DNA of 64,000 nucleotides from Mesorhizobium loti. GTDB lineage: Bacteria > Pseudomonadota > Alphaproteobacteria > Rhizobiales > Rhizobiaceae. How positions within the stretch are numbered: the stretch's first letter is position 1; each line of letters opens with the position of its first letter. The notes beneath the pieces were generated by a model, which ran no database searches, had not been told where the DNA came from, and worked only from the letters and a program-made list of their open reading frames with translations. The position numbers and the translations under genes were made by a program. Below, piece after piece: positions 39,726 to 49,980 of this stretch. The stretch is from NCBI GenBank assembly GCA_014189435.1, contig CP050293.1, positions 6,577,001-6,641,000 on the forward strand, given 5' to 3'.

Positions 39726-40634
39726 ATGGCCAGGCCCGACATCAATCGCTCCGGCGAGATCGAAGTGTTCGTGCGCGTCGTCGAGGCTGGAAGCTTTTCA
39801 GCCGCCGCGCGCGAACTGCGCATGACGCCTTCGGCGGTGAGCAAGCTGATCGCGCGGCTGGAGGCCCGGCTTGGCGCGCGGCTGGTCAGCCGCTCGACGC
39901 GAAAGCTGCAACTGACGCCGGAAGGCACAGCGTTCTACGAGAGCGGCCTGCGCATCCTCGCCGACATGGCGGCGGCCGAGCAGGAGGCGGCGGCGGGCGC
40001 GGCACCGCGCGGACGGCTGCGCGTCAACAGCTACGTGCCCTTCGGGGTGCATCGGCTGATCCCGCTGCTGCCGCGCTTCCTCCAACGGTATCCGGAGATT
40101 TCGGTCGATCTTGTGCTGACCGATAGCGTCATCGACCTGATGGCGGAACGCGCCGATGTCGCCATCCGTGCCGGGCCGCTGAGCGAGTCACGGCTGGTGG
40201 CACGCAAGCTCGGGCAAAGCCCGGTGGTGGTCGTTGCAGCACCTTCCTACCTCGAGACGCACGGCATGCCGCTGACGCCATCCGATCTCGACAGGCACAA
40301 CCGCATGGGTTTCGGATTCGTGCGGCATGTCGATGGCTGGCCGTTCCTCGACGCGGAAGGCCGCGCCATCATGGTTCCGATCATCGGCAACACGCTGGTC
40401 AGCGATGGCGAGGCGATGCGGCTGATGGTGCTGGCGGGCACGGGCATCGCCCGGCTGGCCCGCTGGCATGTGGCGGCCGATATCGCCGCCGGCCGGCTGG
40501 TGTCGCTGCTGGAGGCATTCAATCCCGGCGACGAGGAGCCCACCCACGCCGTCTATGTCGGCCAGGGCCGGCATCTGCCGGCACGGGTGCGCGCCTTTCT
40601 CGACTTTCTGGGCGAGAGCGTCAGGTTGGCCTGA
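39726..40634 (+). CDS. LysR family transcriptional regulator
   Basis: A 302-residue LysR-type regulator. The N-terminal winged HTH is clear (FVRVVEAGSFSAAARELRMT and PSAVSKLIARLEARLG), with a substrate-binding domain after about residue 92 starting GRLRVNSYVPFGVHRLIPLL. ATG 39726 is the first start after the dyad operator. It is divergent from the MFS/aldo-keto reductase unit and most likely controls it. Confidence 0.92.
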   Translation: MARPDINRSGEIEVFVRVVEAGSFSAAARELRMTPSAVSKLIARLEARLGARLVSRSTRKLQLTPEGTAFYESGLRILADMAAAEQEAAAGAAPRGRLRVNSYVPFGVHRLIPLLPRFLQRYPEISVDLVLTDSVIDLMAERADVAIRAGPLSESRLVARKLGQSPVVVVAAPSYLETHGMPLTPSDLDRHNRMGFGFVRHVDGWPFLDAEGRAIMVPIIGNTLVSDGEAMRLMVLAGTGIARLARWHVAADIAAGRLVSLLEAFNPGDEEPTHAVYVGQGRHLPARVRAFLDFLGESVRLA

Positions 40635-40987
40635 GAGGATCGCAATCACTTTGGACCAACGGCAGTTTCCAATCTATGGCCGAGACTGCCAATTGTCGAA
40701 GTTGGCGCTGCCCCTCATCGCCCTGCCGGGCACTTCTCCCCGTATAGTGACGGGGAGAAGGGGGCTGGCCGCAACCTCGGCACCCATCTTGCTACGCTGG
40801 AGATTGGCGAAACCATCGATGACAGCGCCCCTCTCCCCGTCATTTTACGGGGAGAGGATGCCGGCAGGCAGGTGAGGGGCGGCGCCAGCGCTCGGAAAAG
40901 AGTGACGGGGCGAATACGAACCTGAAGTGATTGCCCTGGATGGTTCTCGGGAGCCGATTGGCTCCCGAGATAGCCGTGCCGGCAGCC
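40635..40987. other. 353-bp gene-free gap between LysR and the second aldo-keto reductase
   Basis: No gene. It is largely a palindromic element (40709-40881), listed separately. The remaining ends, including a small palindrome GGCTCCCGAGA at 40960 with GGGAGCC upstream, could terminate the two convergent genes, but no T-run is present. Confidence 0.55.
40709..40881. repeat. Mosaic element with two C/G-run hairpins
   Basis: Contains perfect hairpins CTTCTCCCCGT-ATAGTG-ACGGGGAGAAG (40733-40760) and CCTCTCCCCGT-CATTTT-ACGGGGAGAGG (40830-40857), framed by outer arms TGCCCCTCATCGCCCTGCCG and its near complement. Confidence 0.8.
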
Positions 40988-42037
40988 TTACGCCTTCGGC
41001 GTGAACGGCGCCGGGCGTCGGCCCGCTGCCTGGCGCTCCAGCATCCAGCCGGGATATTCGGACGGCAGGGCGCTAACCTCGTCGAGACGAACCAGATCGT
41101 CGGTGTCGAGCTTCACTTCAGTCGCGGCAAGGTTCTGCTCCAGCTGTTCCATGCAGCTGGCGCCGATGATGACGCTCATCACGAAAGGCTTGGCCAGGAC
41201 ATAGCCGAGCGCCACCGTGGCGACGCTCACATCATGCTTTTTGGCGATCTCGCGCATGACGGCAACGGCTGCCCAGGCACGGTCCTCATTGACCGGCGGG
41301 AAGTTGAAGGAAGCGCGGCGGCCTTCGCCATTGCCGGGTGCGCCGGGGCCATATTTGCCGGACAGCAGGCCGCCGGCCATCGGCGACCACACCATCAGGC
41401 CGAGCTTCTCCTCGTTGAGCAGTGGCACGATTTCGCGCTCGAGGTCGCGGCCAGCGATCGAATAATAGGACTGGACGGTCTCGAAACGGGCGAAGCCCTT
41501 GCGCTCGGCAATGCCGAGCGCCTTGGCGATGCGCCATGCCGCCCAGTTCGAGACGCCGACATAGCGGACCTTGCCGCTGGCAACCAGATCGTCCAGCGCC
41601 CGCAACGTCTCGTCGATCGGCGTCACGGTGTCGGTGCCGTGCAGCTGGTAGAGATCGATATGATCGAGCTGCAGGCGCTCGAGGCTGGCATCGACCGAAT
41701 CCATGATGTGGCCGCGAGAGGAGCCACGCTGGTTGGGGCCTTCGCCCATGGCGCCATGCGCCTTGGTGGCGATGACGACGTTTTGCCTGTTGACCTTGAG
41801 ATCCCTGAGCGATTGGCCAAGCAGGCGCTCGGACTCGCCGAAGGAGTAGACGTCGGCCGTGTCGAAGAAATTGACGCCGGCGGCGAGCGAATGGGCGACG
41901 ATCTCGTTGACGCCCTTCTGGTCGAGGCTGGCGATCAGGCCCCATTGGGCATTTTCACCGGCAGCACCGAAGGTCATGGTGCCGAGGCAGATTTCGGAGA
42001 CGAACATCCCCGTATTTCCAAGCTGGTTGTAACGCAT
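40988..42037 (-). CDS. Aldo/keto reductase 2
   Basis: A 349-residue aldo/keto reductase. The N-terminus MRYNQLGNTGMFVSEICLGTMTFG, catalytic Asp and Tyr in FFDTADVYSFG, Lys in VVIATKAHGAMG, and His in DLYQLHGTD are all in place; the cofactor end reads VIIGASCMEQLEQNL. It is similar in kind to the reductase at 37332 but belongs to a different subgroup (YajO/Tas-like). ATG 42037 follows GGAG. It is transcribed toward the repeat-filled gap and stands alone or behind the YggS gene. Confidence 0.92.
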   Translation of the reverse strand: MRYNQLGNTGMFVSEICLGTMTFGAAGENAQWGLIASLDQKGVNEIVAHSLAAGVNFFDTADVYSFGESERLLGQSLRDLKVNRQNVVIATKAHGAMGEGPNQRGSSRGHIMDSVDASLERLQLDHIDLYQLHGTDTVTPIDETLRALDDLVASGKVRYVGVSNWAAWRIAKALGIAERKGFARFETVQSYYSIAGRDLEREIVPLLNEEKLGLMVWSPMAGGLLSGKYGPGAPGNGEGRRASFNFPPVNEDRAWAAVAVMREIAKKHDVSVATVALGYVLAKPFVMSVIIGASCMEQLEQNLAATEVKLDTDDLVRLDEVSALPSEYPGWMLERQAAGRRPAPFTPKA

Positions 42038-42148
42038 GGTGGAGGCTCCAGAGAGTTTGTGATGGCACAAAGCAAATAGGAACGGTACGTTTCGTTTCCA
42101 GTCTTGGAGCAACGAGCCTGTCGATCTGGCCTAAAAGCCGTTGCCCTC

Positions 42149-42811
42149 TCAGCGGCTGCCGAAGATCGCCGAGCCGACCCGGACGCTGGTGGCGCCGAAG
42201 GCGATTGCTGTTTCGTAGTCGCCGGACATGCCCATTGACAGTCTGGCGACGCCAGCTTCCTTGCTGAGCTTCTCCAGCAAGGCGAAATGGGGGCCGGGGT
42301 TCTCGTCGGCCGGCGGGATGCACATCAGGCCTTCGATGGCGAGGCCATGCACATCGCGGCAGCGGGCGACGAAGGCCACGGCGTCGCGCGGTTCGATGCC
42401 GGCCTTCTGCGGCTCGGAGCCAGTGTTGACCTGGACGTAGAGCTTTGGCGCGCGGCCCTGTTTGGCGATCTCCTTGGCGAGTTCGGCGGCGATCTTTTCG
42501 CGATCGACCGTCTCGATGACGTCGAACAGTGCTACCGCTTCCCTAGCCTTGTTGGATTGCAGCGGGCCGATCAGATGCAGCTCGATGCCAGGAAATGCGT
42601 CCTTCAGATCAGGCCATTTGCCTTGCGCTTCCTGCACGCGATTCTCGCCGAAGACGCGCTGGCCGGCCTCGATGACGGGGCTTATCTCGGCGGCGTCAAA
42701 GGTCTTGGAAACCGCGACCAGCGTCACCGCGCCAGCCTCGCGACCGGCCTCGCGCTCGGCGGCGGCGATCTTCGCCTTGACCGCGAAAAACTGCTGAACG
42801 GCATCGCCCAT
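42149..42811 (-). CDS. yggS: YggS family PLP-binding protein
   Basis: A 220-residue PLP homeostasis protein with a TIM-barrel fold like the N-terminal domain of alanine racemase. The PLP-binding Lys is K36 in LVAVSKTFDA; further family motifs are VFGENRVQEA, HLIGPLQSNK, and SMGMSGDYETAIAFGATSVRVGSAIFG. It has no catalytic activity of its own but buffers PLP supply. ATG 42811 is used; a TTG two codons earlier is less likely. It is divergent from leuS. Confidence 0.94.
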   Translation of the reverse strand: MGDAVQQFFAVKAKIAAAEREAGREAGAVTLVAVSKTFDAAEISPVIEAGQRVFGENRVQEAQGKWPDLKDAFPGIELHLIGPLQSNKAREAVALFDVIETVDREKIAAELAKEIAKQGRAPKLYVQVNTGSEPQKAGIEPRDAVAFVARCRDVHGLAIEGLMCIPPADENPGPHFALLEKLSKEAGVARLSMGMSGDYETAIAFGATSVRVGSAIFGSR

Positions 42812-42966
42812 ATGCAAATCCTGCTGTTTTGGCCCGCGTTTTTGTCAGACGCGATACCCATATGGTTGACGGGTTTGCCAAACCATGGTGAACACCCGGA
42901 CCACATTCCCTCAACTGCCGAGCCGTCGCCCGCAGTTCGCGCATGCTTTTAAGTGAAAAACGTCCC

Positions 42967-45591
42967 ATGGCAACCGAACGATACAATCCGCGCGCGTCAG
43001 AGCCCAAATGGCAGAAGGCCTGGGACGCCAAGAAGCTGTTCGAAGCGCACAATGACGATCCGCGCCCGAAATACTACGTGCTGGAGATGTTCCCCTATCC
43101 GTCGGGGCGCATCCATATCGGCCACACCCGCAATTATACGATGGGCGACGTGGTGGCGCGCTACAAGCGGGCCAAGGGTTTCAACGTGCTGCACCCGATG
43201 GGCTGGGACGCCTTCGGGATGCCGGCCGAAAACGCGGCGATGCAAAACAAGGTCCACCCCAAGGAATGGACCTACCAGAACATCGCCACCATGCGCGAGC
43301 AGCTCAAGGTCATGGGCCTGTCGCTGGACTGGGCGCGCGAATTCGCCACCTGCGACGTCGACTATTATCACCGCCAGCAGATGCTGTTCCTGGACTTCGT
43401 CGAGAAGAGGCTGGTGACGCGCAAATCCTCCAAGGTCAACTGGGACCCGGAGGACATGACCGTGCTCGCCAACGAGCAGGTTATCGACGGGCGCGGCTGG
43501 CGCTCGGGCGCGCTGGTCGAACAGCGCGAACTGACGCAGTGGTTCTTCAAGATCACCGACTTTGCGCAGGATCTGCTGGATTCGCTCGACGGCCTCGACG
43601 AATGGCCGGAAAAAGTGAAGCTGATGCAGCAGAACTGGATCGGCCGCTCGGAAGGCCTGCTGATCCGCTGGCCTCTGGCAGCCGCGTCTGATGGCGAGCA
43701 TGAGCTGGAAGTTTATACGACGCGGCCCGACACCATCTTCGGCGCGTCCTTCATGGCCGTCGCCGCCGATCATCCGCTGGCCAAAAAGGCCGCCGAGAGC
43801 AATCCGGCGCTGGCGAAGTTCATTGAGGAAGTCCGTCATATGGGCACCTCGGTGGCGGCGCTGGAGACGGCGGAGAAGAAGGGTTTTGACACCGGCATCC
43901 GCGTCGTCCATCCGTTTGACGACTCATGGACGCTGCCCGTCTATGTCGCTAATTTCGTTTTGATGGAATACGGCACGGGCGCCATCTTCGGTTGCCCGTC
44001 AGGCGACCAGCGCGACCTCGACTTCGCCAACAAATACGGCCTGCCGGTGATTCCGGTGGTGATGCCGGAAGGCGAGAATCCGGCGACGTTCCAGATCATC
44101 GATGAGGCCTATGACGGCGACGGCGTGATGATCAATTCGCGCTTCCTCGACGGCATGAAGCCGGATCAGGCTTTCGCCGAGGTGGCGAAACTGCTGGAGC
44201 AGAAGACCATCGGCAACCGGCCGATGGCCGAGCGCAAGGTGAATTTCCGCCTGCGTGACTGGGGCATTTCGCGCCAGCGCTACTGGGGCTGCCCGATCCC
44301 GATGATCCATTGCGAGGATTGCGGCGTGGTGCCGGTGCCGAAGGCAGACCTGCCGGTCAAGCTGCCCGACGATGTCGATTTCGACCGGCCGGGCAATCCG
44401 CTCGACCGGCATCCGACATGGCGGCATGTGAAGTGCCCGCAATGCGGCAAGGATGCGCGGCGCGAAACCGACACGATGGACACGTTCGTCGATTCGTCCT
44501 GGTATTTCGCCCGCTTCACGGCACCGTGGGCGCATGAACCGACCGATCCCAGGGCGGCGAATGAATGGCTGCCGGTCGACCAGTATATTGGCGGCATCGA
44601 GCACGCGATCCTGCACCTGCTCTATTCGCGCTTCTTCACCCGCGCCATGCGTGAGACCGGCCATGTCGATCTGGCCGAGCCGTTCAAGGGCCTGTTCACG
44701 CAAGGCATGGTGGTGCACGAAACCTACCGCGTCGGCTCTGCATCGAATGGCCGCTGGCTGGCGCCCACCGAGGTTCGGCTGGAGGACCTCGACGGCAAGC
44801 GCAGCGCCATCGACATTGCCACCGGCGAGGCCGTCACCATCGGCCCACTGGAAAAGATGTCGAAGTCGAAGAAGAATACGGTGAGCCCGGAAGACATCAC
44901 CGACGGCTACGGCGCCGATACGGCGCGCTGGTTCATGCTGTCGGATTCGCCGCCCGAGCGCGATGTCGAATGGACCGACGATGGCGCCGCCGGCGCGCAT
45001 CGCTTCATCCAGCGCATCTGGCGCCTGGTGTCGACGGCGGCCGAGACGCTGGCCGGCATCAAGCCCGCGGCGGCCAGCAGCGGCGAGGCCGCGGTGGTTT
45101 CCAAGGCCGCGCACAAGATCCTGAAGGCGGTCGGTGAGGATATCGAGAAGCTCGCTTTCAACCGCGCCATCGCCCGCATGTACGAACTGGCCAACGCGCT
45201 GACCACGCCGCTCAACGAGGTGGCCGAAGGCAAGGCCGATGCAGCGCTGAAAGGCGCCTGCCGGCAGGCCGTGGAGATTCTCGTGCATCTGATCGCGCCG
45301 GTCATGCCGCATCTGGCCGAGGAGTGCTGGGAAACGCTCGGCGGCACCGATCTGGTAGCCGAACGGCCGTGGCCGGTCTTCGATCCGGCGCTGGTCGTCG
45401 ACAACGAAGTCACCTATCCGGTGCAGGTCAACGGCAAGAAGCGGGGGGATTTGACAATTGCCCGCGACGCGGACCAAGGTGCGGTCGAAAAAGCGGTATT
45501 GGCTCTCGACTTCGTGCAGAAAGCACTCGAAGGTAAGGCTCCGCGCAAGGTGATCATCGTGCCGCAGAGGATCGTCAATGTCGTTGCCTGA
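42967..45591 (+). CDS. leuS: Leucyl-tRNA synthetase
   Basis: An 874-residue class I synthetase charging tRNA-Leu. The HIGH signature is HIGH at residues 50-53 (IHIGHTRNY) and the KMSKS loop lies near 631-635 (EKMSKSKKN). The editing domain between contains the threonine-rich [12 protein letters not shown]. Length is standard. ATG 42967 gives the MATERYNP start. Its end overlaps lptE by 14 bp, the usual rhizobial arrangement. Confidence 0.98.
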   Translation: MATERYNPRASEPKWQKAWDAKKLFEAHNDDPRPKYYVLEMFPYPSGRIHIGHTRNYTMGDVVARYKRAKGFNVLHPMGWDAFGMPAENAAMQNKVHPKEWTYQNIATMREQLKVMGLSLDWAREFATCDVDYYHRQQMLFLDFVEKRLVTRKSSKVNWDPEDMTVLANEQVIDGRGWRSGALVEQRELTQWFFKITDFAQDLLDSLDGLDEWPEKVKLMQQNWIGRSEGLLIRWPLAAASDGEHELEVYTTRPDTIFGASFMAVAADHPLAKKAAESNPALAKFIEEVRHMGTSVAALETAEKKGFDTGIRVVHPFDDSWTLPVYVANFVLMEYGTGAIFGCPSGDQRDLDFANKYGLPVIPVVMPEGENPATFQIIDEAYDGDGVMINSRFLDGMKPDQAFAEVAKLLEQKTIGNRPMAERKVNFRLRDWGISRQRYWGCPIPMIHCEDCGVVPVPKADLPVKLPDDVDFDRPGNPLDRHPTWRHVKCPQCGKDARRETDTMDTFVDSSWYFARFTAPWAHEPTDPRAANEWLPVDQYIGGIEHAILHLLYSRFFTRAMRETGHVDLAEPFKGLFTQGMVVHETYRVGSASNGRWLAPTEVRLEDLDGKRSAIDIATGEAVTIGPLEKMSKSKKNTVSPEDITDGYGADTARWFMLSDSPPERDVEWTDDGAAGAHRFIQRIWRLVSTAAETLAGIKPAAASSGEAAVVSKAAHKILKAVGEDIEKLAFNRAIARMYELANALTTPLNEVAEGKADAALKGACRQAVEILVHLIAPVMPHLAEECWETLGGTDLVAERPWPVFDPALVVDNEVTYPVQVNGKKRGDLTIARDADQGAVEKAVLALDFVQKALEGKAPRKVIIVPQRIVNVVA

Positions 45592-46147
45592 TCGGGAAAA
45601 GACAGAGTTGAGCCGTTTGCTGCGCCGCATCGCGCTCGCCGGCCTGGTCGGCTCGCTCGCGCTTGTCTCGGCCTGTACGGTACGGCCGCTCTATTCGAGT
45701 GCGCCGCTGTCGGGGTCGCAGGCCAGCGCCAGTGCCGAGCTGGCGTCGATCGGCATCAAGCCCGTCAATACGCGTTACGGCCAACAGGTGCGCAACAATT
45801 TGATTTTCGGGTTTGGCAGGGGCGCCGGCGAGCCGGCCTATTCGCTCACTCTGGGCGTGACCGAAGCCGTCGAGTCCTCGGCCCTTGTGCAGGTGGGAAC
45901 CGACCAGGACGAGCCGACCGCCGGTTCCGTGACGCTGACCGGCACCTATACGCTGGCCGATGCGAAGACCGGTGCGGTGATCGCATCCGGCAAGCGTTCG
46001 ATCACCTCGTCCTTCGACAGGCCGCGTCAGGAATTCGCCGCATACCGGGCGCAGATCGACGCCGAGAATCGCTCCGCGCGCGAACTGGCGGAAGCGCTGC
46101 AGCTGTCCATCGCCCAGGATCTGGTCAGGCACGCCAAGACTGGCTAA
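45578..46147 (+). CDS. lptE: LPS-assembly lipoprotein LptE
   Basis: A 189-residue outer-membrane lipoprotein that partners LptD in lipopolysaccharide insertion. The N-terminal signal has lipobox VSAC with the acylated Cys at residue 33, followed by TVRPLYSS. The body ([14 protein letters not shown]) fits the LptE fold, although alphaproteobacterial versions are divergent, so the name rests on lipobox, length and position behind leuS. The gene starts inside the end of leuS. Confidence 0.85.
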   Translation: MSLPDREKTELSRLLRRIALAGLVGSLALVSACTVRPLYSSAPLSGSQASASAELASIGIKPVNTRYGQQVRNNLIFGFGRGAGEPAYSLTLGVTEAVESSALVQVGTDQDEPTAGSVTLTGTYTLADAKTGAVIASGKRSITSSFDRPRQEFAAYRAQIDAENRSARELAEALQLSIAQDLVRHAKTG

Positions 46148-46443
46148 GGCGGCTCATCGTTTCCCGGAAACGGTCTAGCGCCCCAAGCATGAAATGACGA
46201 TCCGGCGCCGAAGCCAGATCGTCCGGCATTGCTGCGACAATGCGCCACCACAAATCCTCAATGGCACAGCGAGCAGATTGCGCCACCAGCGTGTGCGCTG
46301 TGGGACGACGATCGTGCCGCGTCGCTCATAGGGGCTGTCACGACGATTTTGCTGCCCAGGGATGGTTGGCGATCCATCCGGGAAGCAACTGTTAACCACT
46401 CGCTCCCTATTGCTCGGCAGACATTGCAGAGTGAGTCTTGAGA
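46148..46443. other. 296-bp gap between lptE and the FtsK-type gene
   Basis: No gene found. A perfect palindrome CGTTTCC-C-GGAAACG (46158-46172) lies 10 bp after the lptE stop and may serve as a weak terminator. The remaining sequence probably contains the promoter of the FtsK-type gene; GTTAACCACT at 46390 is the only AT-rich word near it. Confidence 0.5.
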
Positions 46444-49143
46444 ATGGAAGCCAGGCGTTTTTCCCGGGTCAATTTGTCGAAGGCAGCATCGCCCGATGAT
46501 CCCGAGGGGAAGCGTTTCGACGGCAGTAGCGACAAGAGCGGTCAGCGAATTTCTTCAGCCGCGACAGGCGCTCTTGATCGTCCGGCGCACAAGGGACTGG
46601 ATGGCCGGCAGCCCGGTACACAGCAGACCGGCTATTCCGCACCGGTTGTCGATCTCGGCGGCAACAAGCGGCCCTATATGGAGCCGAGGGGTAGCGTAGA
46701 GGCGAGCAACGCGTCCTCGAAAATCGGCGATATCGAAAGTCCTGCCTGGCAAGAATATTTCTTCCTCGCACCCAATGTGCGGTTTACCCGAACGCCGGAC
46801 TACGAACCCAAAAAACAGCGCCAGCAGCAAGACCGCCTTGTCGAGCAAGCCGGTCCAGGGGCCGTTCCGACGCAGCAAGCAGCCGCGCAACCCATGGTCG
46901 GCGAGGCATCCTCCGCTCCCTCGCTCCTGGCATTGCCGGCGTCGGTGAAAAGCCCTGCGTCCCAGCCGCTGGCCGGCCGCGGAGCCGCCACGCAAAGGCC
47001 GTCACCGCCGGCTGCACCTTTCGTTCCTCCGGGCCGCGCCGGAGAGACAGCGCGCGTCGTTACTGCGGTGCCGCCGATGACGGCCGCAACGGGACGAGCA
47101 GCCGCGCGCACGGTTGCCGTTTCGGGCGCCCCGAGCAAACCGGCGGCCCCCGAAAAGCTGCGCTGGCCCCATCTTTCGGATCATGCTTTCTTCGAGGCTA
47201 TGGCGCCCTATCTGGTCGATGTTTCATCCCAGGCCCGGCAGGCCAGCCCAACCTCGCCTGCACCGGTCGCCGCAGTGCCCGTCGCCGCTACGCGGGTCGA
47301 CATCCGCCCGCCGATAGCGGCCGATGCCACCTCGCTGTTTCGTGTTATCGAATGCCTTCCAGGCCAGGTCTCGAAGCCTTTGCCGGACGTCTCGCCGGCC
47401 AATTCGAACCAGGCCGTCGTCCAGCCCGACGTGCCTGCGAGCAGCGCGCCGTCGCGGGCCGAGGCTGCTGCCAAAAGCGATGCCATTCCTGCGCCGGCCG
47501 CGCCAAAGGTGGACGTCCCTGTCAGGGTCGCTGCCGCTCGCTCCCCGCGTTTGCCTGGAGCCGGAAAGATTGCGCCATCAAACTCGGGCGATCCCTATGA
47601 GCTTCCCCCGGAAGACCTGCTGCAGCAGCCCCCGGAGGGGCAAGGCTTCTACATGTCGCAGGAGCGGCTCGAGCAGAATGCCGATCTGCTGGAAAGCGTG
47701 CTCGAAGATTTCGGTGTGCGCGGCGAGATCATTCATGTTCGCCCAGGCCCTGTCGTCACGCTCTATGAGTTCGAGCCGGCGCCGGGCGTCAAATCCTCTC
47801 GCGTCATCGGGCTTGCCGATGATATCGCCCGCTCCATGTCGGCGATTTCGGCGCGCGTCGCCGTCGTGCCTGGCCGCAACGTCATCGGCATCGAACTTCC
47901 GAACGAGACGCGCGAAACCGTCTATTTCCGCGAGCTGATCGAATCGGAGGGCTTTCGCAAGACCAGCTGCAAGCTGGCGCTTTGCTTGGGCAAGACGATC
48001 GGCGGCGAGCCTGTCATCGCCGAGCTGGCGAAGATGCCGCATCTGCTCGTGGCCGGAACCACCGGCTCCGGCAAGTCGGTTGCCATCAACACCATGATCC
48101 TGTCGTTGCTCTACCGGCTGAAGCCGGAAGAATGCCGGCTGATCATGGTCGATCCCAAGATGCTCGAACTCTCCGTCTATGACGGCATCCCGCATCTTCT
48201 GACGCCCGTCGTCACGGATCCCAAGAAAGCCGTCACCGCGCTCAAGTGGGCGGTGCGCGAAATGGAGGACCGGTATCGCAAGATGGCGCGGCTCGGTGTG
48301 CGCAACATCGACGGCTACAACGAGCGCGCGGCCCAAGCCCGCGACAAGGGCGAGACAGTTGTCATGACGGTGCAGACCGGCTTCGAAAAGGGCACCGGCG
48401 AGCCGCTTTTCGAACAGCAGGAAATCGACCTTGCGCCGATGCCCTACATCGTCGTCATCGTCGACGAGATGGCCGACCTTATGATGGTCGCCGGCAAGGA
48501 GATCGAAGGCGCGATCCAGCGTCTGGCGCAGATGGCGCGCGCCGCCGGCATTCACCTGATCATGGCAACGCAACGCCCCTCGGTCGATGTCATCACGGGC
48601 ACGATCAAGGCGAACTTTCCAACCCGCATCTCATTCCAGGTAACGTCCAAGATCGATAGCCGCACCATCCTGGGCGAACAGGGGGCCGAACAGCTGCTCG
48701 GCCAGGGCGACATGCTGCACATGATGGGTGGCGGGCGCATTTCGCGTGTGCATGGTCCCTTCGTTTCCGACGCGGAGGTCGAGCATGTCGTCGCGCATCT
48801 GAAGGCGCAGGGCCGCCCCGAATATCTGGAAACCGTTACGGCCGACGAGGATGAGGAAGAAATCGAAGACGACCAGGGCGCGGTCTTCGACAAGGGATCC
48901 GTTGCAGCCGAAGACAGCGATGCCATCTACGACGAGGCGGTCAAGGTGGTGGTGCGCGACAAGAAGTGTTCGACGTCCTACATCCAGCGCCGCCTGGGCA
49001 TCGGCTACAACCGTGCCGCATCCCTGGTTGAGCGCATGGAAAAGGAAGGCTTGGTCGGCACACCCAACCATGTCGGCAAACGCGAGATCATCATGGGACG
49101 TCGCCAGCAGACGACCGCGCCTGACGATGACGGCGCGGATTGA
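46444..49143 (+). CDS. FtsK/SpoIIIE-type DNA translocase lacking membrane helices
   Basis: An 899-residue hexameric dsDNA motor. The first 375 residues or so are low-complexity (Pro/Ala/Gln-rich) with no hydrophobic segment, unlike standard FtsK, which has four N-terminal helices. The motor domain starts about residue 380 ([15 protein letters not shown]); Walker A GTTGSGKS is at about 539-546, Walker B in [12 protein letters not shown] near 670. The acidic linker [12 protein letters not shown] leads to a C-terminal gamma domain (about 830-895: [26 protein letters not shown]) that would read KOPS-type polar sequences. A second, membrane-bound FtsK is expected elsewhere. ATG 46444 is chosen; TTG 46438 is an alternative. 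Confidence 0.92.
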   Translation: MEARRFSRVNLSKAASPDDPEGKRFDGSSDKSGQRISSAATGALDRPAHKGLDGRQPGTQQTGYSAPVVDLGGNKRPYMEPRGSVEASNASSKIGDIESPAWQEYFFLAPNVRFTRTPDYEPKKQRQQQDRLVEQAGPGAVPTQQAAAQPMVGEASSAPSLLALPASVKSPASQPLAGRGAATQRPSPPAAPFVPPGRAGETARVVTAVPPMTAATGRAAARTVAVSGAPSKPAAPEKLRWPHLSDHAFFEAMAPYLVDVSSQARQASPTSPAPVAAVPVAATRVDIRPPIAADATSLFRVIECLPGQVSKPLPDVSPANSNQAVVQPDVPASSAPSRAEAAAKSDAIPAPAAPKVDVPVRVAAARSPRLPGAGKIAPSNSGDPYELPPEDLLQQPPEGQGFYMSQERLEQNADLLESVLEDFGVRGEIIHVRPGPVVTLYEFEPAPGVKSSRVIGLADDIARSMSAISARVAVVPGRNVIGIELPNETRETVYFRELIESEGFRKTSCKLALCLGKTIGGEPVIAELAKMPHLLVAGTTGSGKSVAINTMILSLLYRLKPEECRLIMVDPKMLELSVYDGIPHLLTPVVTDPKKAVTALKWAVREMEDRYRKMARLGVRNIDGYNERAAQARDKGETVVMTVQTGFEKGTGEPLFEQQEIDLAPMPYIVVIVDEMADLMMVAGKEIEGAIQRLAQMARAAGIHLIMATQRPSVDVITGTIKANFPTRISFQVTSKIDSRTILGEQGAEQLLGQGDMLHMMGGGRISRVHGPFVSDAEVEHVVAHLKAQGRPEYLETVTADEDEEEIEDDQGAVFDKGSVAAEDSDAIYDEAVKVVVRDKKCSTSYIQRRLGIGYNRAASLVERMEKEGLVGTPNHVGKREIIMGRRQQTTAPDDDGAD

Positions 49144-49186
49144 GCGGCGGGCTCCTTTGGCGATTTGGCTTCGCCTGAAGCGCAAC

Positions 49187-49214
49187 AAAAAAGGCCGGTT
49201 GCCCGGCCTTTTCT
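49187..49214. terminator. Bidirectional intrinsic terminator between ftsK-like and fsa genes
   Basis: AAAAGGCCGG (49189-49198), loop TTGC, CCGGCCTTTT (49203-49212), with A-run before and T-run after, serving both converging genes. Confidence 0.9.
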
Positions 49215-49233
49215 AGTTGAAAGTGTTGTGGTT

Positions 49234-49890
<657 letters not shown>

Positions 49891-49980
49891 GGCGGGTCTC
49901 CTGAAGATTCTTATGTGCATGCCATGCACATTCGGGGTCGGCCTTTGATCTAGACCAAAGTCAGGGCAAGGTCACGCCTC

